Assembly: GCF_013282725.1 (NCBI RefSeq)
Contig: NZ_CP054043.1
Span: 1,054,001-1,118,000 of the forward strand
Direction: 5' to 3'
Origin: Yersinia mollaretii ATCC 43969
Lineage (GTDB): Bacteria; Pseudomonadota; Gammaproteobacteria; Enterobacterales; Enterobacteriaceae
DNA: 64,000 nt
This document shows, in pieces, positions 17,365 through 26,149 of the stretch. The position numbers and the translations under genes were made by a program. The number at the start of each line of letters is the position of its first letter. Positions within the stretch are counted from its first letter, which is position 1. The notes under the pieces were generated by a model that had not been told where the DNA came from, made no database searches, and was given only the letters and a program-made list of their open reading frames with translations.

Positions 17365-17967
17365 TTAGGCCGCCATCAATATTTCAACATTGTCAGATGC
17401 ACCAACTGTATCAACGACAGGTGAATCAGCCATGACGTCACTGGTGGTATCAAGCTGGCTGGCGATATCCAGATCTTTAAACTTGGTATCCACATCAATG
17501 CCTTTGGCTTTGAGGATGTCCAACATTGGATCGGCATTGCCTTTCATTAAGCCATGTACCGATTTCTGCATATCAGTATCACGATTTTCGGCCACTGACT
17601 TGGCAGCATCAAATTCACCAGAAATATCCAGACCGTTAAAGGTGACTTGCACATCTGCAAAAGCTTTACCCACACCATTAGAATTAGCAATTAATTCATG
17701 ACCAAACTGCATGCCAGTTATTTGACCATGGAAAGCATGGGCTGCAAAAGCATAGCTTAAAGTCCCTTCAACAATCATCCCCATATCAGTACCGTGAGAA
17801 CTGCCTATGGAATATTGGGTACCATCAAGCATTCCCCCGCCAGCAAACTGACCACGATCTTTGGTTGCCGCTTGATCTATATCACCGAAGTTCTCAGCCC
17901 AGTTATTAAGATAAGAAGTGATGCTGTGATCAGCAAACTCGCTGTTATATTTAATGGTTGTACTCAT
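17365..17967 (-). CDS. hasA: Heme-binding hemophore HasA, copy 1 (canonical)
   Basis: Secreted extracellular hemophore that captures heme and hands it to HasR. The 200 residues lack a signal peptide and end in VEILMAA, the HasDE signal. Both classical loop residues are present in GTLSYAFAAHAFHGQI: Tyr72 (Tyr75 in Serratia) and His77 (His83). Residue 32 is Gln, as in Y. pestis HasA, not the His of Serratia, so heme would be held by Tyr alone on the iron. The other strongly conserved stretches are NNWAENFGDIDQAA and VHGLMKGNADPMLDILKAKG. It follows hasR by about 100 bp and is the copy most like known Yersinia HasA. Confidence 0.95.
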   Translation of the reverse strand: MSTTIKYNSEFADHSITSYLNNWAENFGDIDQAATKDRGQFAGGGMLDGTQYSIGSSHGTDMGMIVEGTLSYAFAAHAFHGQITGMQFGHELIANSNGVGKAFADVQVTFNGLDISGEFDAAKSVAENRDTDMQKSVHGLMKGNADPMLDILKAKGIDVDTKFKDLDIASQLDTTSDVMADSPVVDTVGASDNVEILMAA

Positions 17968-18069
17968 AATAATATCCTTTTAATTAATGATTACCACTCC
18001 GAAATATAGCTTATTGCTAAGCTATTCACTCAATAGGTAAATAATATATTCACCTAAAGACTTTATAAC

Positions 18070-20586
18070 TCAAAATTTATACTCAAAACCACCCTGAATA
18101 GTTCTACCACGATTCGGGGCAAAAGAGAGTGTATCTCCATAGCTGACTAAATATGCACGATTAGTTATATTTTCTATTGAACTTCGTAGCGTTAAACTAT
18201 TAGTCACCTTATAGCTAGTATAGAGATCTAATATTATATACTCGGGCCAATCTGCCACATAAACAACATTGGGCAACCCATATTTATTAAGCACCGACTT
18301 ATCCTGATGTCCTTTGTTATAACGGATAACAGTGCCGAGATCCAGCTTTTGATCAAATATTCTTCCGCCGAAATTAAAGCTACCACGATCGCCGGGCAAA
18401 TAAGCTGATGAGCCAAATGACGCACTTGCCGCATAACATTCAATTCTATTATTCATGTCAGGATCATCAACTGGATAACGCTCTTTTTTATTGATTCGTT
18501 TACCTTTTTGCACTCCACCTAACCAAGCCACTTTTGAACATATATTATTTTCACCAATCATTCTGGTATAATTTATATTTGTATAAAATAACCCAGCATC
18601 ATAACTTAATTGATATTCCAGACCACGAAAATAAGTTTGCAGTAAATTATTTACATAGGTTACATCAGTGAAAGATCCGCCACCCAATTTTGGTCTCGTC
18701 TTGGATAATTGAAGATTGGCATAATTACTCACTCGGGTATCAAAATATGCCACCTTAGCCACAAAGCGATCTTCACTGATAAACAGACCCGTTTGTTGAA
18801 TATTAACACCCAGCTCCCATGCTTTAGAATGCTCCGCTGCCAACAAAGGGTTGGGTAAAACCCACCCATGACCGTGTGCACTGCCCGTCGCCAACGCCTC
18901 CGTCATTGCCGGTGGTCGCCAGGATTTACCATAAGTGCCAAAAAACTCTAGCCACTGTGCGCCGGGCTTAATACCAACCGCCGCCGTGGGTGAAAGTTGC
19001 CGTTCATGGCGATCCACATCCCAAGTCATCATTGATAGAACAGTAGATGAACATCGTGTGTTTGCTCTTTCGGATTGCTCATCTCGTTTGGGGTCACAAG
19101 GGTTCTCAAGGGTATAGGGTTTGCGGAACCCTTTGACATACATCCAGGTATTACCCTGCAAACGAAACTGGTCATAACGCAACCCCCCTTCCAGCCGCAG
19201 CCAATCAGCATAATCGTAATTAAGCTGGGCAAAAGTACTGGTGATTGTCCGCTTACCCGGGGGGGTTAACCCATTCACACTCATGCCCACAGGGGTACGT
19301 TCAATCATATAGTCGTTGGTTGTATTGCCTCTGGAGCGGTCACTAAACCACTCAAGGCCATAGTTGATGCGTAATTGATGTTGGTCGTCGGGGGTAAATA
19401 AACTGCTGTTTTGCAGTTGTAGACCTTGGGTTGTTAAACGGGTTTGAGTCCAGAATGGTTTTCGAAAAATAGTGTTTGCATTATGTGTATCGGTTATATC
19501 ATCAGTATCAACGTAATAGATTTTTGCTGTTAGATCCAGCCAGGCAATGTGCTCCGGCTTTAAGCTATAATCTAGCCCAATATTACGGTTGTTCACTTCA
19601 GTCATACTGCTGCTCAGCCAACCGTATATCGGGGTTGACATATTAAGACCTACCTCGGTAAATATACCCGCATTGGGGCTGTCTACTTGGGTTTGTAGAT
19701 AACTGAATGCCAAGCGCTGATCAGCGGATACATTCCAACCTATTTTTGCCAACTGCGAATGCATTTTAAAATCAGTAAATGAGACTTTTTTCTTTTTCAG
19801 GGCAGTATCAAATATTGTATGGTTATATTTAGATCCAATGCGAATTTCACCAAGTTCTCCCTTATTACCCGGCCAGTAATCTTTCAAATTACGTTCACTG
19901 GTCGCTAATAATATATCACCATACTCATTACCCACCGCCAGCATTGCGCTGCCAATAAACTGGGTGCCATTATCTCCGGTCATGGCGCGTACTTTACCGC
20001 CAATCTCTTTTCCCGGCTCAAGAAAATCGCTGGCATTGATGGTATTAAAGGTGGCAATCCCGCCAATCATACCCGCACCGCCAATACCACTGATCGCGCC
20101 TTTCTCTATTATGACGTTACTCAGAATTTCCGGATCAATATACATTACGCCATTGCGTTGACCGTGGCCGCTTTTCATAAAATTCTGTCGCATCCCGTCA
20201 ATATTCATATTCACGCGGCCAAAATCTTGCATACCACGGATATTGATCGATAACCCTGGCTCTTGCTGGCTAACACTAGAGTAGACTCCCGGCGTTTGCT
20301 CTAATATATCCGCTGCATGGCGCGCGGGTCGGTTATCCATTTGTTCACGGGAGATTTCGCTAACCGAGCGTATTTCATCATAGACCCAGTCGCCCTCATA
20401 AGCATGGCTCGCCTCTTCGACTTTGAGCTTATCCAGCACCATGTCATTTTTATTCGGTGGTGCCACTGCGGTTTCAGCTTTAGCACTCTCTGAATAGCTT
20501 TGCGCCGTCAGAGCTAAAAATATACCGAGGGCGATTTTATTCAGCGCGTTTATTGTTTCTTTTTTATCTCTAACCATACTATCCAT
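18070..20586 (-). CDS. hasR: Hemophore receptor HasR (TonB-dependent heme transporter)
   Basis: Outer-membrane receptor that takes heme from HasA and imports it with TonB/HasB energy. The 838-residue product has a signal peptide (about residues 10-37), the TonB box DKLKVEEAS at 52-60, a plug with RPARHAADILEQTPGVYSS and LSINIRGMQDFGRVNMNIDG, and a 22-strand barrel ending in GGFEYKF with the expected final Phe. The segment SAHGHGWVLPNPLLAAEHSKAWE matches the NPNL region of receptors (its ends are SAHGHG and SKAWE) and gives a His next to it, as in HasR family proteins. The TonB box comes right after the signal peptide, so there is no STN signalling domain. In-frame Met at 20577 is an alternative start. 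Confidence 0.95.
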   Translation of the reverse strand: MDSMVRDKKETINALNKIALGIFLALTAQSYSESAKAETAVAPPNKNDMVLDKLKVEEASHAYEGDWVYDEIRSVSEISREQMDNRPARHAADILEQTPGVYSSVSQQEPGLSINIRGMQDFGRVNMNIDGMRQNFMKSGHGQRNGVMYIDPEILSNVIIEKGAISGIGGAGMIGGIATFNTINASDFLEPGKEIGGKVRAMTGDNGTQFIGSAMLAVGNEYGDILLATSERNLKDYWPGNKGELGEIRIGSKYNHTIFDTALKKKKVSFTDFKMHSQLAKIGWNVSADQRLAFSYLQTQVDSPNAGIFTEVGLNMSTPIYGWLSSSMTEVNNRNIGLDYSLKPEHIAWLDLTAKIYYVDTDDITDTHNANTIFRKPFWTQTRLTTQGLQLQNSSLFTPDDQHQLRINYGLEWFSDRSRGNTTNDYMIERTPVGMSVNGLTPPGKRTITSTFAQLNYDYADWLRLEGGLRYDQFRLQGNTWMYVKGFRKPYTLENPCDPKRDEQSERANTRCSSTVLSMMTWDVDRHERQLSPTAAVGIKPGAQWLEFFGTYGKSWRPPAMTEALATGSAHGHGWVLPNPLLAAEHSKAWELGVNIQQTGLFISEDRFVAKVAYFDTRVSNYANLQLSKTRPKLGGGSFTDVTYVNNLLQTYFRGLEYQLSYDAGLFYTNINYTRMIGENNICSKVAWLGGVQKGKRINKKERYPVDDPDMNNRIECYAASASFGSSAYLPGDRGSFNFGGRIFDQKLDLGTVIRYNKGHQDKSVLNKYGLPNVVYVADWPEYIILDLYTSYKVTNSLTLRSSIENITNRAYLVSYGDTLSFAPNRGRTIQGGFEYKF

Positions 20587-20904
20587 TTATGAGAACCCAT
20601 CCTTATTAATACAAAAAACAATATGTATACTCATTATTGTTACTTCATGACATGCACGATAATTTTGGCAATAGTTACCCACACCGAATAATAGAAATTA
20701 TCGGATAATTAATATGTTGTGACTTTCTATAAAATAGGGAAATAAATTAACCCACACAGAGGGAGGTTAAATTGAAAAAATAAAAACAATTATTTTATTA
20801 GTCGGTAAATTAATATTTCTGATTAACCTCTTCAGTTATTAGAATTGACTTAAATTTCTTTAATTCCTTAATGCTAGTAGAGGTTTTACCACAACGCCAC
20901 CATT
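20587..20904 (-). other. Long hasR leader, no gene
   Basis: About 320 bp of AT-rich sequence between the Fur box and the hasR start. A 16-codon frame (ATG at 20600, minus strand, MGSHKWIVWLEIKKKQ) overlaps the hasR start in another frame, but its AAGG lies directly on the ATG, so translation is doubtful; the same AAGG is 18 nt from the hasR ATG, which is too far. No other gene is visible. Confidence 0.45.
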
Positions 20905-20925
20905 TGATAATGATTATCATAATCA
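20905..20925 (-). promoter_or_regulatory. Fur box upstream of hasR
   Basis: GATAATGATTATCATAATC at 20906-20924 matches the 19-bp Fur consensus at 18 of 19 positions. It should repress the has operon when iron is plentiful. It lies about 320 bp before hasR, so either the leader is long or the site covers an upstream promoter. The argH side is convergent, which leaves hasR as the only sensible target. Confidence 0.88.
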
Positions 20926-21085
20926 TTTGCGGATATAAACTCAATGCCATTCCAGTATAAAACAGTATGTGTCTGAGAATATTGATTTTATAGAAATTTT
21001 AAATAACCGTGGAATAAGGATTGCTGTAACGTGAGTTAATTTTTTCTGAATGAGATGATTAGCGAGGGGAAAATATAATTCAGTT

Positions 21086-21126
21086 TTTATAATGAAAAAT
21101 GGGCCACTTGTTGAAGTGACCCATTA
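21086..21126 (-). terminator. Rho-independent terminator after argH
   Basis: Minus strand AATGGGTCACTT and AAGTGGCCCATT form a stem with one bulge, followed by TTTTTC. It ends the argCBH transcript. Confidence 0.85.
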
Positions 21127-21147
21127 TCGATATGACGGCTTGGCGAA

Positions 21148-22521
21148 CTACAGTAGGCGCGCTTTAGCCTCAGCAATAGCAAAAGCCACTTGCTGTGGTG
21201 AAACCCCACCTTTAGCGACGCGTTTATCCAGACAGGATTGCAGCGCCAAAATCGGATAGACATCATCACCAATGACTGCACTGAATTTCTGCAAGTCACT
21301 GAGCGATAACGCCTCCAGTGCTTTGCCCTGCCGAATAGCCTCAACCACCGCTTCACCCACAATGTGGTGCGCTTCGCGGAACGGCACACCTTTAGCGACC
21401 AAATAGTCAGCCAGCTCTGTGGCATTGGCATAGCCCTGCTCTGCCGCTTCTTTACAACGTAGGCGTTTTACTTGAATGCCATCCAACACCAGTGCGGCCA
21501 TATGCAGGCAGTCTAGCCAAGTGTCGAGCGCATCAAACAGCCCTTCTTTGTCTTCCTGCATGTCTTTGTTATAAGCCAGAGGCAAGCCTTTCAGCGTCAT
21601 CATCATCCCGGTCAATGCGCCTTGTACCCGACCACACTTACCACGGATTAATTCTAATGCATCTGGGTTTTTCTTTTGCGGCATCAGGGAGGAGCCTGAG
21701 GTCACGCGATCAGATAAGTCAACAAACGCCGCTTCGCCACTGTTGAAGAAGATGAGGTCTTCCGCAAAACGAGACAGATGCACCATGCCGATGCTGGCAT
21801 CGGACAGCAGTTCCAGCACATGGTCGCGGTCAGAGACACTGTCGAGACTGTTGCGTGTCGCCGAGGCAAAACCTAGCCAGCTCGCCAGTTGTTCACGGTC
21901 GATAGCATAGGCTGTCCCCGCCAATGCGCCAGAACCCAATGGGCTGACATCAAGGCGTTTTAGGGTATCTTGCAGACGACTTTCATCACGCGCGAGCATT
22001 TCAACATAAGCCAGACACCAGTGCGCAAAAGTCACCGGTTGGGCGCGTTGCAAGTGGGTATAACCCGGCATCACCGCATCCTGATTGGCTTCGGCAGTGA
22101 TCACCAGCGCTTGCTGCAACTGCTGCACAGCGGTTTTTAATTCAGTTATCTGGAATTTGCACCACAATTTTAGGTCCGTCGCCACTTGGTCGTTACGGCT
22201 CCGACCCGTGTGCAGTTTTTTGCCTAAATCGCCCACTTTGCCAATCAGTTTGGTCTCTACCCAACTGTGGATATCTTCCGCATCACTGGTCAAAATGGCC
22301 TGTGGATCGGCCTGTACTTCTTCCAACAAAACAGAGAGTGCCTGCTCAAGTTGCTGCTGCTCGGTAGCCGTTAATACACCCACCGTGACCAGTGCTTTCG
22401 ACCAAGCAACAGAACCTATAATGTCCTGCTCTGCCAGTCGGTAATCAAACCGCAGGGAGTCATTGAATTGCTTAAAACGCTGATCTGCTGCCTGACTAAA
22501 CCGTCCGCCCCACAATGCCAT
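21148..22521 (-). CDS. argH: Argininosuccinate lyase ArgH
   Basis: Last enzyme of arginine synthesis: splits argininosuccinate into arginine and fumarate. The 457 residues match E. coli ArgH in length. Family landmarks are [19 protein letters not shown] at the start, [19 protein letters not shown] near residue 107, [16 protein letters not shown] [16 protein letters not shown] near 155, and the fumarase/lyase signature [15 protein letters not shown] near 280 with the mobile catalytic Ser. It is the last gene of a leftward argC-argB-argH cluster and is followed by a strong terminator. Confidence 0.98.
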   Translation of the reverse strand: MALWGGRFSQAADQRFKQFNDSLRFDYRLAEQDIIGSVAWSKALVTVGVLTATEQQQLEQALSVLLEEVQADPQAILTSDAEDIHSWVETKLIGKVGDLGKKLHTGRSRNDQVATDLKLWCKFQITELKTAVQQLQQALVITAEANQDAVMPGYTHLQRAQPVTFAHWCLAYVEMLARDESRLQDTLKRLDVSPLGSGALAGTAYAIDREQLASWLGFASATRNSLDSVSDRDHVLELLSDASIGMVHLSRFAEDLIFFNSGEAAFVDLSDRVTSGSSLMPQKKNPDALELIRGKCGRVQGALTGMMMTLKGLPLAYNKDMQEDKEGLFDALDTWLDCLHMAALVLDGIQVKRLRCKEAAEQGYANATELADYLVAKGVPFREAHHIVGEAVVEAIRQGKALEALSLSDLQKFSAVIGDDVYPILALQSCLDKRVAKGGVSPQQVAFAIAEAKARLL

Positions 22522-22584
22522 AATCTTGCTTCCCTAAGTCTAAGTTCTGAATACAAATCGTTTTGATATGGAGATAATAGCCCG

Positions 22585-23361
22585 TTACGCCAGAATCCGC
22601 GTCCCAATCGGCACACCATTAAACAGCGCCGGCAATTGATCTGCATGACGCCAACTGGCGATATCCACTGGGCGACCCAATGAGCGAGCGGCATCCAGCG
22701 CGGCATTCACTTTAACAATCATGCCATCAGTAATAATGCCCTGAGCAATTAATTGCTCGGCTTTCTGGGCGGTCATTTCTGCAATCCGCTGGCCTTTGCC
22801 ATCCAGAATACCGCTCACGTCAGAGAGCAAAATCAGATCGGCCCCCAGTGTCGCCGCCAGTGCGGTTGCAGCCTGATCGGCATTCACATTCATCAATTTG
22901 CCATCTGCGGTAATACCAATTGAGCTGATGATTGGCATGTAATCCGCTGCCAGCAGGGTTTGCACCAAGGCGGGTGAGCCGGGTTGCGCTTTCCCTACAT
23001 GCCCCAGCTCTGCATCCAGTGGTGTCACCGAAACTGTATTGCCATCGCCCAGACAGAGGCCCACAGCATTGATCTGGTGTTTCACCGCCCAAGAGAGCAG
23101 CGTTTTGTTGGCGGTTCCCGCCAGTGCGCCAGTGATAATATCAATCTGGTCAGCCGGAGTGACCCGCAAGCCGTTTTTCTTCACCACTGGCAGCGCGAGT
23201 TTTTTCATCAGCTCATCTACCAGACAGCCACCACCGTGCATAATCACAAGCGGGCGCTCATGCTTCTCACGATAGGTCACCAATGCAGTAAACAGGCGTT
23301 CCAGCGCTTCTTCGCTGTCCAGCAACACGCCACCTAATTTAATGACCAACGGGTTCATCAT
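22585..23361 (-). CDS. argB: Acetylglutamate kinase ArgB
   Basis: Phosphorylates N-acetylglutamate in the second step of arginine synthesis. The start at ATG 23361 ([19 protein letters not shown]) gives 258 residues, the size of E. coli ArgB; a longer frame from 23373 adds only four residues. Motifs: KLGG near 8-11, HGGG at 44-47, NGLRVT, and the nucleotide-site region [16 protein letters not shown]. It lies between argC and argH in the same direction, with 72 and 63 bp spacers, and should share the ARG-box-controlled promoter before argC. Confidence 0.97.
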   Translation of the reverse strand: MMNPLVIKLGGVLLDSEEALERLFTALVTYREKHERPLVIMHGGGCLVDELMKKLALPVVKKNGLRVTPADQIDIITGALAGTANKTLLSWAVKHQINAVGLCLGDGNTVSVTPLDAELGHVGKAQPGSPALVQTLLAADYMPIISSIGITADGKLMNVNADQAATALAATLGADLILLSDVSGILDGKGQRIAEMTAQKAEQLIAQGIITDGMIVKVNAALDAARSLGRPVDIASWRHADQLPALFNGVPIGTRILA

Positions 23362-23433
23362 GTTTCGCCTCAATATAATTGGATAAAGTATCAGTTTCTG
23401 CCCATTTTGACTCAGTTATCGCCCTTTGGTGAC

Positions 23434-24438
23434 TCACAATAGGGACTGAGTTTCCGTAAAGCCAAAACGGATATTCATGCATTGTACCGCCTGTGCCGCA
23501 GCACCTTTCAGCAGGTTATCTTCCGTCGCAACAATGATTAAATGCTCGCCCTGCACTGAGAAACCAATGTCACAGAAAGGCAGGCCGACGACCGCTTTAA
23601 GCGCCGGTACGCCTTGCTGATATAACCGCACCAGCGGCTTATCTTGATACGCGTTATGGTACGCCTCGGCGATATCTTCCGCCGTGACACCGGCGTTCAG
23701 GCGGCAAGTGATGGTCGCCAAAATGCCGCGCGCGAAATTGCCCAAGTGCGGGGTGAAAATCACGGGGGTGCCAAGGTGAGCAACAATCTCCGGCTGATGA
23801 CGGTGATTAAACAGGCCATACGGCTGCAAGCTCACTTCGCAAAAACTGTTGCCGATGCTGGCCTTACGCCCCGCCCCGCTAACGCCACTGACGGCGTTAA
23901 TCACAGGCCATTGCGCCTGATTGAGTAAACCGCCCTCGACCAGTGGCTTCAATGCCAATTGTGAAGCGGTTGGATAGCAGCCGGGAACCGCAATCAATTG
24001 GGCCTGCTTAATTTCTTCGGCCTGCCATTCAGCCAGCCCATAAACCGCTTTGTCCAACCAATCAGCGTGCTGGTGTTCAAAACCGTAGTATTGGCTATAA
24101 AAATTAGCGTCCTGAACCCGGAATGCGCCAGAGAGATCAAACACCACGCAGCCCGCCGCTAAAAACTGCGGAGCCAAATCATGGCTGACTTCATGGGCGG
24201 TGGCGAGGAACACCACATCAACGCCTTTTGCCGCCTGCGCCACGTCTACCAAGGGTTGCAGCGGAAGATCAATGATGCTTTTGAGTTGCGGATGCAGGTC
24301 GGACAGTAATTTTCCTGCATCTGTACTTTGCGCTGAAACCGCTAAAGCGGTTATGTTCATATGTGGGTGACGATTGAGGTAAGCCGTAAGTTCCGCTCCG
24401 GCATAGCCGCTGGCACCAACAATTAGCGTATTTAGCAT
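23434..24438 (-). CDS. argC: N-acetyl-gamma-glutamyl-phosphate reductase ArgC
   Basis: NADPH-dependent reductase of the third step of arginine synthesis. The 334 residues start with [17 protein letters not shown] (dinucleotide-binding GASGYAG) and contain the active-site Cys in [16 protein letters not shown] (about residue 154) and the motif GVSGAGR. First gene of argCBH, divergent from argE across a control region with ARG boxes. Confidence 0.98.
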   Translation of the reverse strand: MLNTLIVGASGYAGAELTAYLNRHPHMNITALAVSAQSTDAGKLLSDLHPQLKSIIDLPLQPLVDVAQAAKGVDVVFLATAHEVSHDLAPQFLAAGCVVFDLSGAFRVQDANFYSQYYGFEHQHADWLDKAVYGLAEWQAEEIKQAQLIAVPGCYPTASQLALKPLVEGGLLNQAQWPVINAVSGVSGAGRKASIGNSFCEVSLQPYGLFNHRHQPEIVAHLGTPVIFTPHLGNFARGILATITCRLNAGVTAEDIAEAYHNAYQDKPLVRLYQQGVPALKAVVGLPFCDIGFSVQGEHLIIVATEDNLLKGAAAQAVQCMNIRFGFTETQSLL

Positions 24439-24654
24439 GGGTTCAGTTCACCTTACCCTTCTTACTGCGCGTTGCGGCGAGATTGGCTCGCGGGCGACAA
24501 CACTCAGTACTTTGGGTATAACATTTAATGGGTATAAAGACATAAGTAGTCAAAATCGGCATTTGGGTGGTCAGCAAGGTTTCACTGTCCCCCATGTGAT
24601 TGAGCATTGACATTTTCGTAAATTTAAGGGTGTTTTTAGGTTCCCTTACACTTA

Positions 24655-24700
24655 AGCTTAATGTATTTTTATTCATAATTATTGCATGAATATTGATACT
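24655..24700. promoter_or_regulatory. ArgR operator (two ARG boxes) between argC and argE
   Basis: Two adjoining sites resemble the 18-bp ARG box (TGAATNNNNATTCA): ATGTATTTTTATTCATA at 24661-24677 and ATTATTGCATGAATATTGA at about 24678-24696. They lie 30-60 bp before argE and about 220-260 bp before argC, the arrangement of the bipolar arg operator in E. coli. The spacer between here and argC holds no gene. Confidence 0.8.
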
Positions 24701-24723
24701 ATCCTAACCAAAGGCTGTCAACA

Positions 24724-25878
24724 GTGAAGATGAAATTACCTCCATTTATTGAGCTGTATCGGGCGTTAATCGCCACGCCATCGATCAGCGCGACCGATAG
24801 CGCCCTCGATCAAAGCAATGAGGCGTTAATCAACTTGTTAGCCGGATGGTTTGCCGATTTGGGTTTTCGTATTGAAATCCAACCCGTACCCGATACACGC
24901 CACAAATTTAATCTATTAGCCAGCATCGGCGAAGGCAATGGCGGATTACTGCTAGCGGGTCATACCGACACCGTCCCTTACGATGAGGGGCGCTGGACGC
25001 GTGATCCCTTCACGCTGACCGAGCACGACAATAAGTTATATGGTTTGGGCACTGCCGACATGAAAGGCTTTTTTGCTTTTATTCTCGATGCGGTGCGCGA
25101 TATCGACGCCAGCAAGCTGAGTAAACCGCTCTATATTCTGGCGACCGCCGATGAAGAGACGACCATGGCAGGCGCGCGCTACTTTGCCGCCTCTACCCAA
25201 TTGCGCCCTGACTTTGCCATTATTGGCGAGCCAACCTCACTGCAACCGGTGCGGGCGCACAAAGGGCATATCTCCAGCGCGATCCGCATTACTGGCCAGT
25301 CCGGTCATTCCAGTGATCCCGCGCGCGGCGTCAATGCGATTGATTTGATGCATGAATCCATTACCGAGCTAATGAAGCTGCGCACCACACTGCAAACGCG
25401 TTATAACAACCCAGCTTTTGCTATCCCTTATCCGACGATGAATTTCGGTCATATCAGTGGCGGTGATGCAGCAAACCGTATCTGTGCTTGCTGTGAATTA
25501 CATATGGATATACGCCCGTTGCCGGGTCTGACATTAAGTGATCTGGATGAGTTGATGACTGAAGCGCTAGCGCCAGTCAGCCAGCGCTGGCCGGGCCGCC
25601 TGAGCATTGATGAACTGCATCCGCCGATTCCTGGCTATGAATGCCCGACAGATCACCATATGGTGGGGGTTATCGAAAAATTATTGGGTGAGCGCACGGC
25701 GGTGGTGAACTACTGCACCGAAGCGCCATTTATCCAGCAAATTTGCCCAACATTGGTATTGGGGCCAGGCTCAATCAATCAGGCCCACCAGCCGGATGAG
25801 TTTATTGATATGGCCTTTATCGAACCAACCCGCGAGCTGATTGGTCAGTTAGTTGACCATTTCTGCCAACAGAAATAA
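24724..25878 (+). CDS. argE: Acetylornithine deacetylase ArgE
   Basis: Zinc- or cobalt-dependent M20-family hydrolase that frees ornithine from N-acetylornithine. Metal and catalytic motifs: [17 protein letters not shown] (near 76), [12 protein letters not shown] (near 107), the catalytic ADEETTMAG (near 140) and [15 protein letters not shown]. The first codon is GTG at 24724; ATG at 24730 is two codons later ([18 protein letters not shown]) and may be the real start. Length 384 fits E. coli (383). Divergent from argCBH and probably under the same ArgR operator. Confidence 0.97.
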   Translation: MKMKLPPFIELYRALIATPSISATDSALDQSNEALINLLAGWFADLGFRIEIQPVPDTRHKFNLLASIGEGNGGLLLAGHTDTVPYDEGRWTRDPFTLTEHDNKLYGLGTADMKGFFAFILDAVRDIDASKLSKPLYILATADEETTMAGARYFAASTQLRPDFAIIGEPTSLQPVRAHKGHISSAIRITGQSGHSSDPARGVNAIDLMHESITELMKLRTTLQTRYNNPAFAIPYPTMNFGHISGGDAANRICACCELHMDIRPLPGLTLSDLDELMTEALAPVSQRWPGRLSIDELHPPIPGYECPTDHHMVGVIEKLLGERTAVVNYCTEAPFIQQICPTLVLGPGSINQAHQPDEFIDMAFIEPTRELIGQLVDHFCQQK

Positions 25879-26093
25879 CCCTAATGGGGTAGGCGGATCA
25901 ATATTGTCCATAAGCCAGACTGATAACCTGAGTCTGGTAATTAAATTTCAGCAATATCCCTAAAATTGATGTTTTTTTGCTAAAAATAGTGTCAATTGGG
26001 GTATGGAATTGAACGTGGCGAGTGGAATTGTCCATCTCAGCCTTTTGGGTGAAACTAATTTACAAAAAGAAACCATAAAAATTTATACCCAAA

Positions 26094-26136
26094 GCCATTG
26101 GCGTTGCAGGTAGGCGTCAAGGGCGAAGGGGATATG
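26094..26136. repeat. ERIC remnant in the ppc leader
   Basis: TATACCCAAAGCCATTGGCG joins directly to a right-hand ERIC-like end (GGCGTCAAGGGCGAAGGGGATAT in part), as if the middle of an ERIC had been deleted. It ends about 14 bp before the ppc ATG, so it is part of the ppc 5' region. Confidence 0.55.
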
Positions 26137-26149
26137 GGTCAGGGGTCAT

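Larger units (their letters stand above)
14550..17967 (-). repeat. Tandem array of five hasA paralogues
   Basis: Five genes of 197-223 codons lie head to tail: hasA1 17365-17967, hasA2 16520-17161, hasA3 15813-16484, hasA4 15189-15785, hasA5 14550-15161. Shared marks are a start like MTVTIQYNS, the motifs SGLDI(T/S)SE(F/Y)D, GLM.GNA.PLL.ILK.KGI.(I/V)(N/D)T, and a C-terminus ending in two alanines. Spacers are 203 bp (A1-A2), 35 bp, 27 bp and 27 bp, each with AAGGA-type ribosome binding sites just before the ATG. hasA4 and hasA5 are the most alike, also in their spacers, which points to recent duplication. Confidence 0.93.

Noticed and set aside
24443..24676. Leftward open frame between argC and argE
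   Set aside because: Lies over the ARG boxes and shared promoters; no family likeness.
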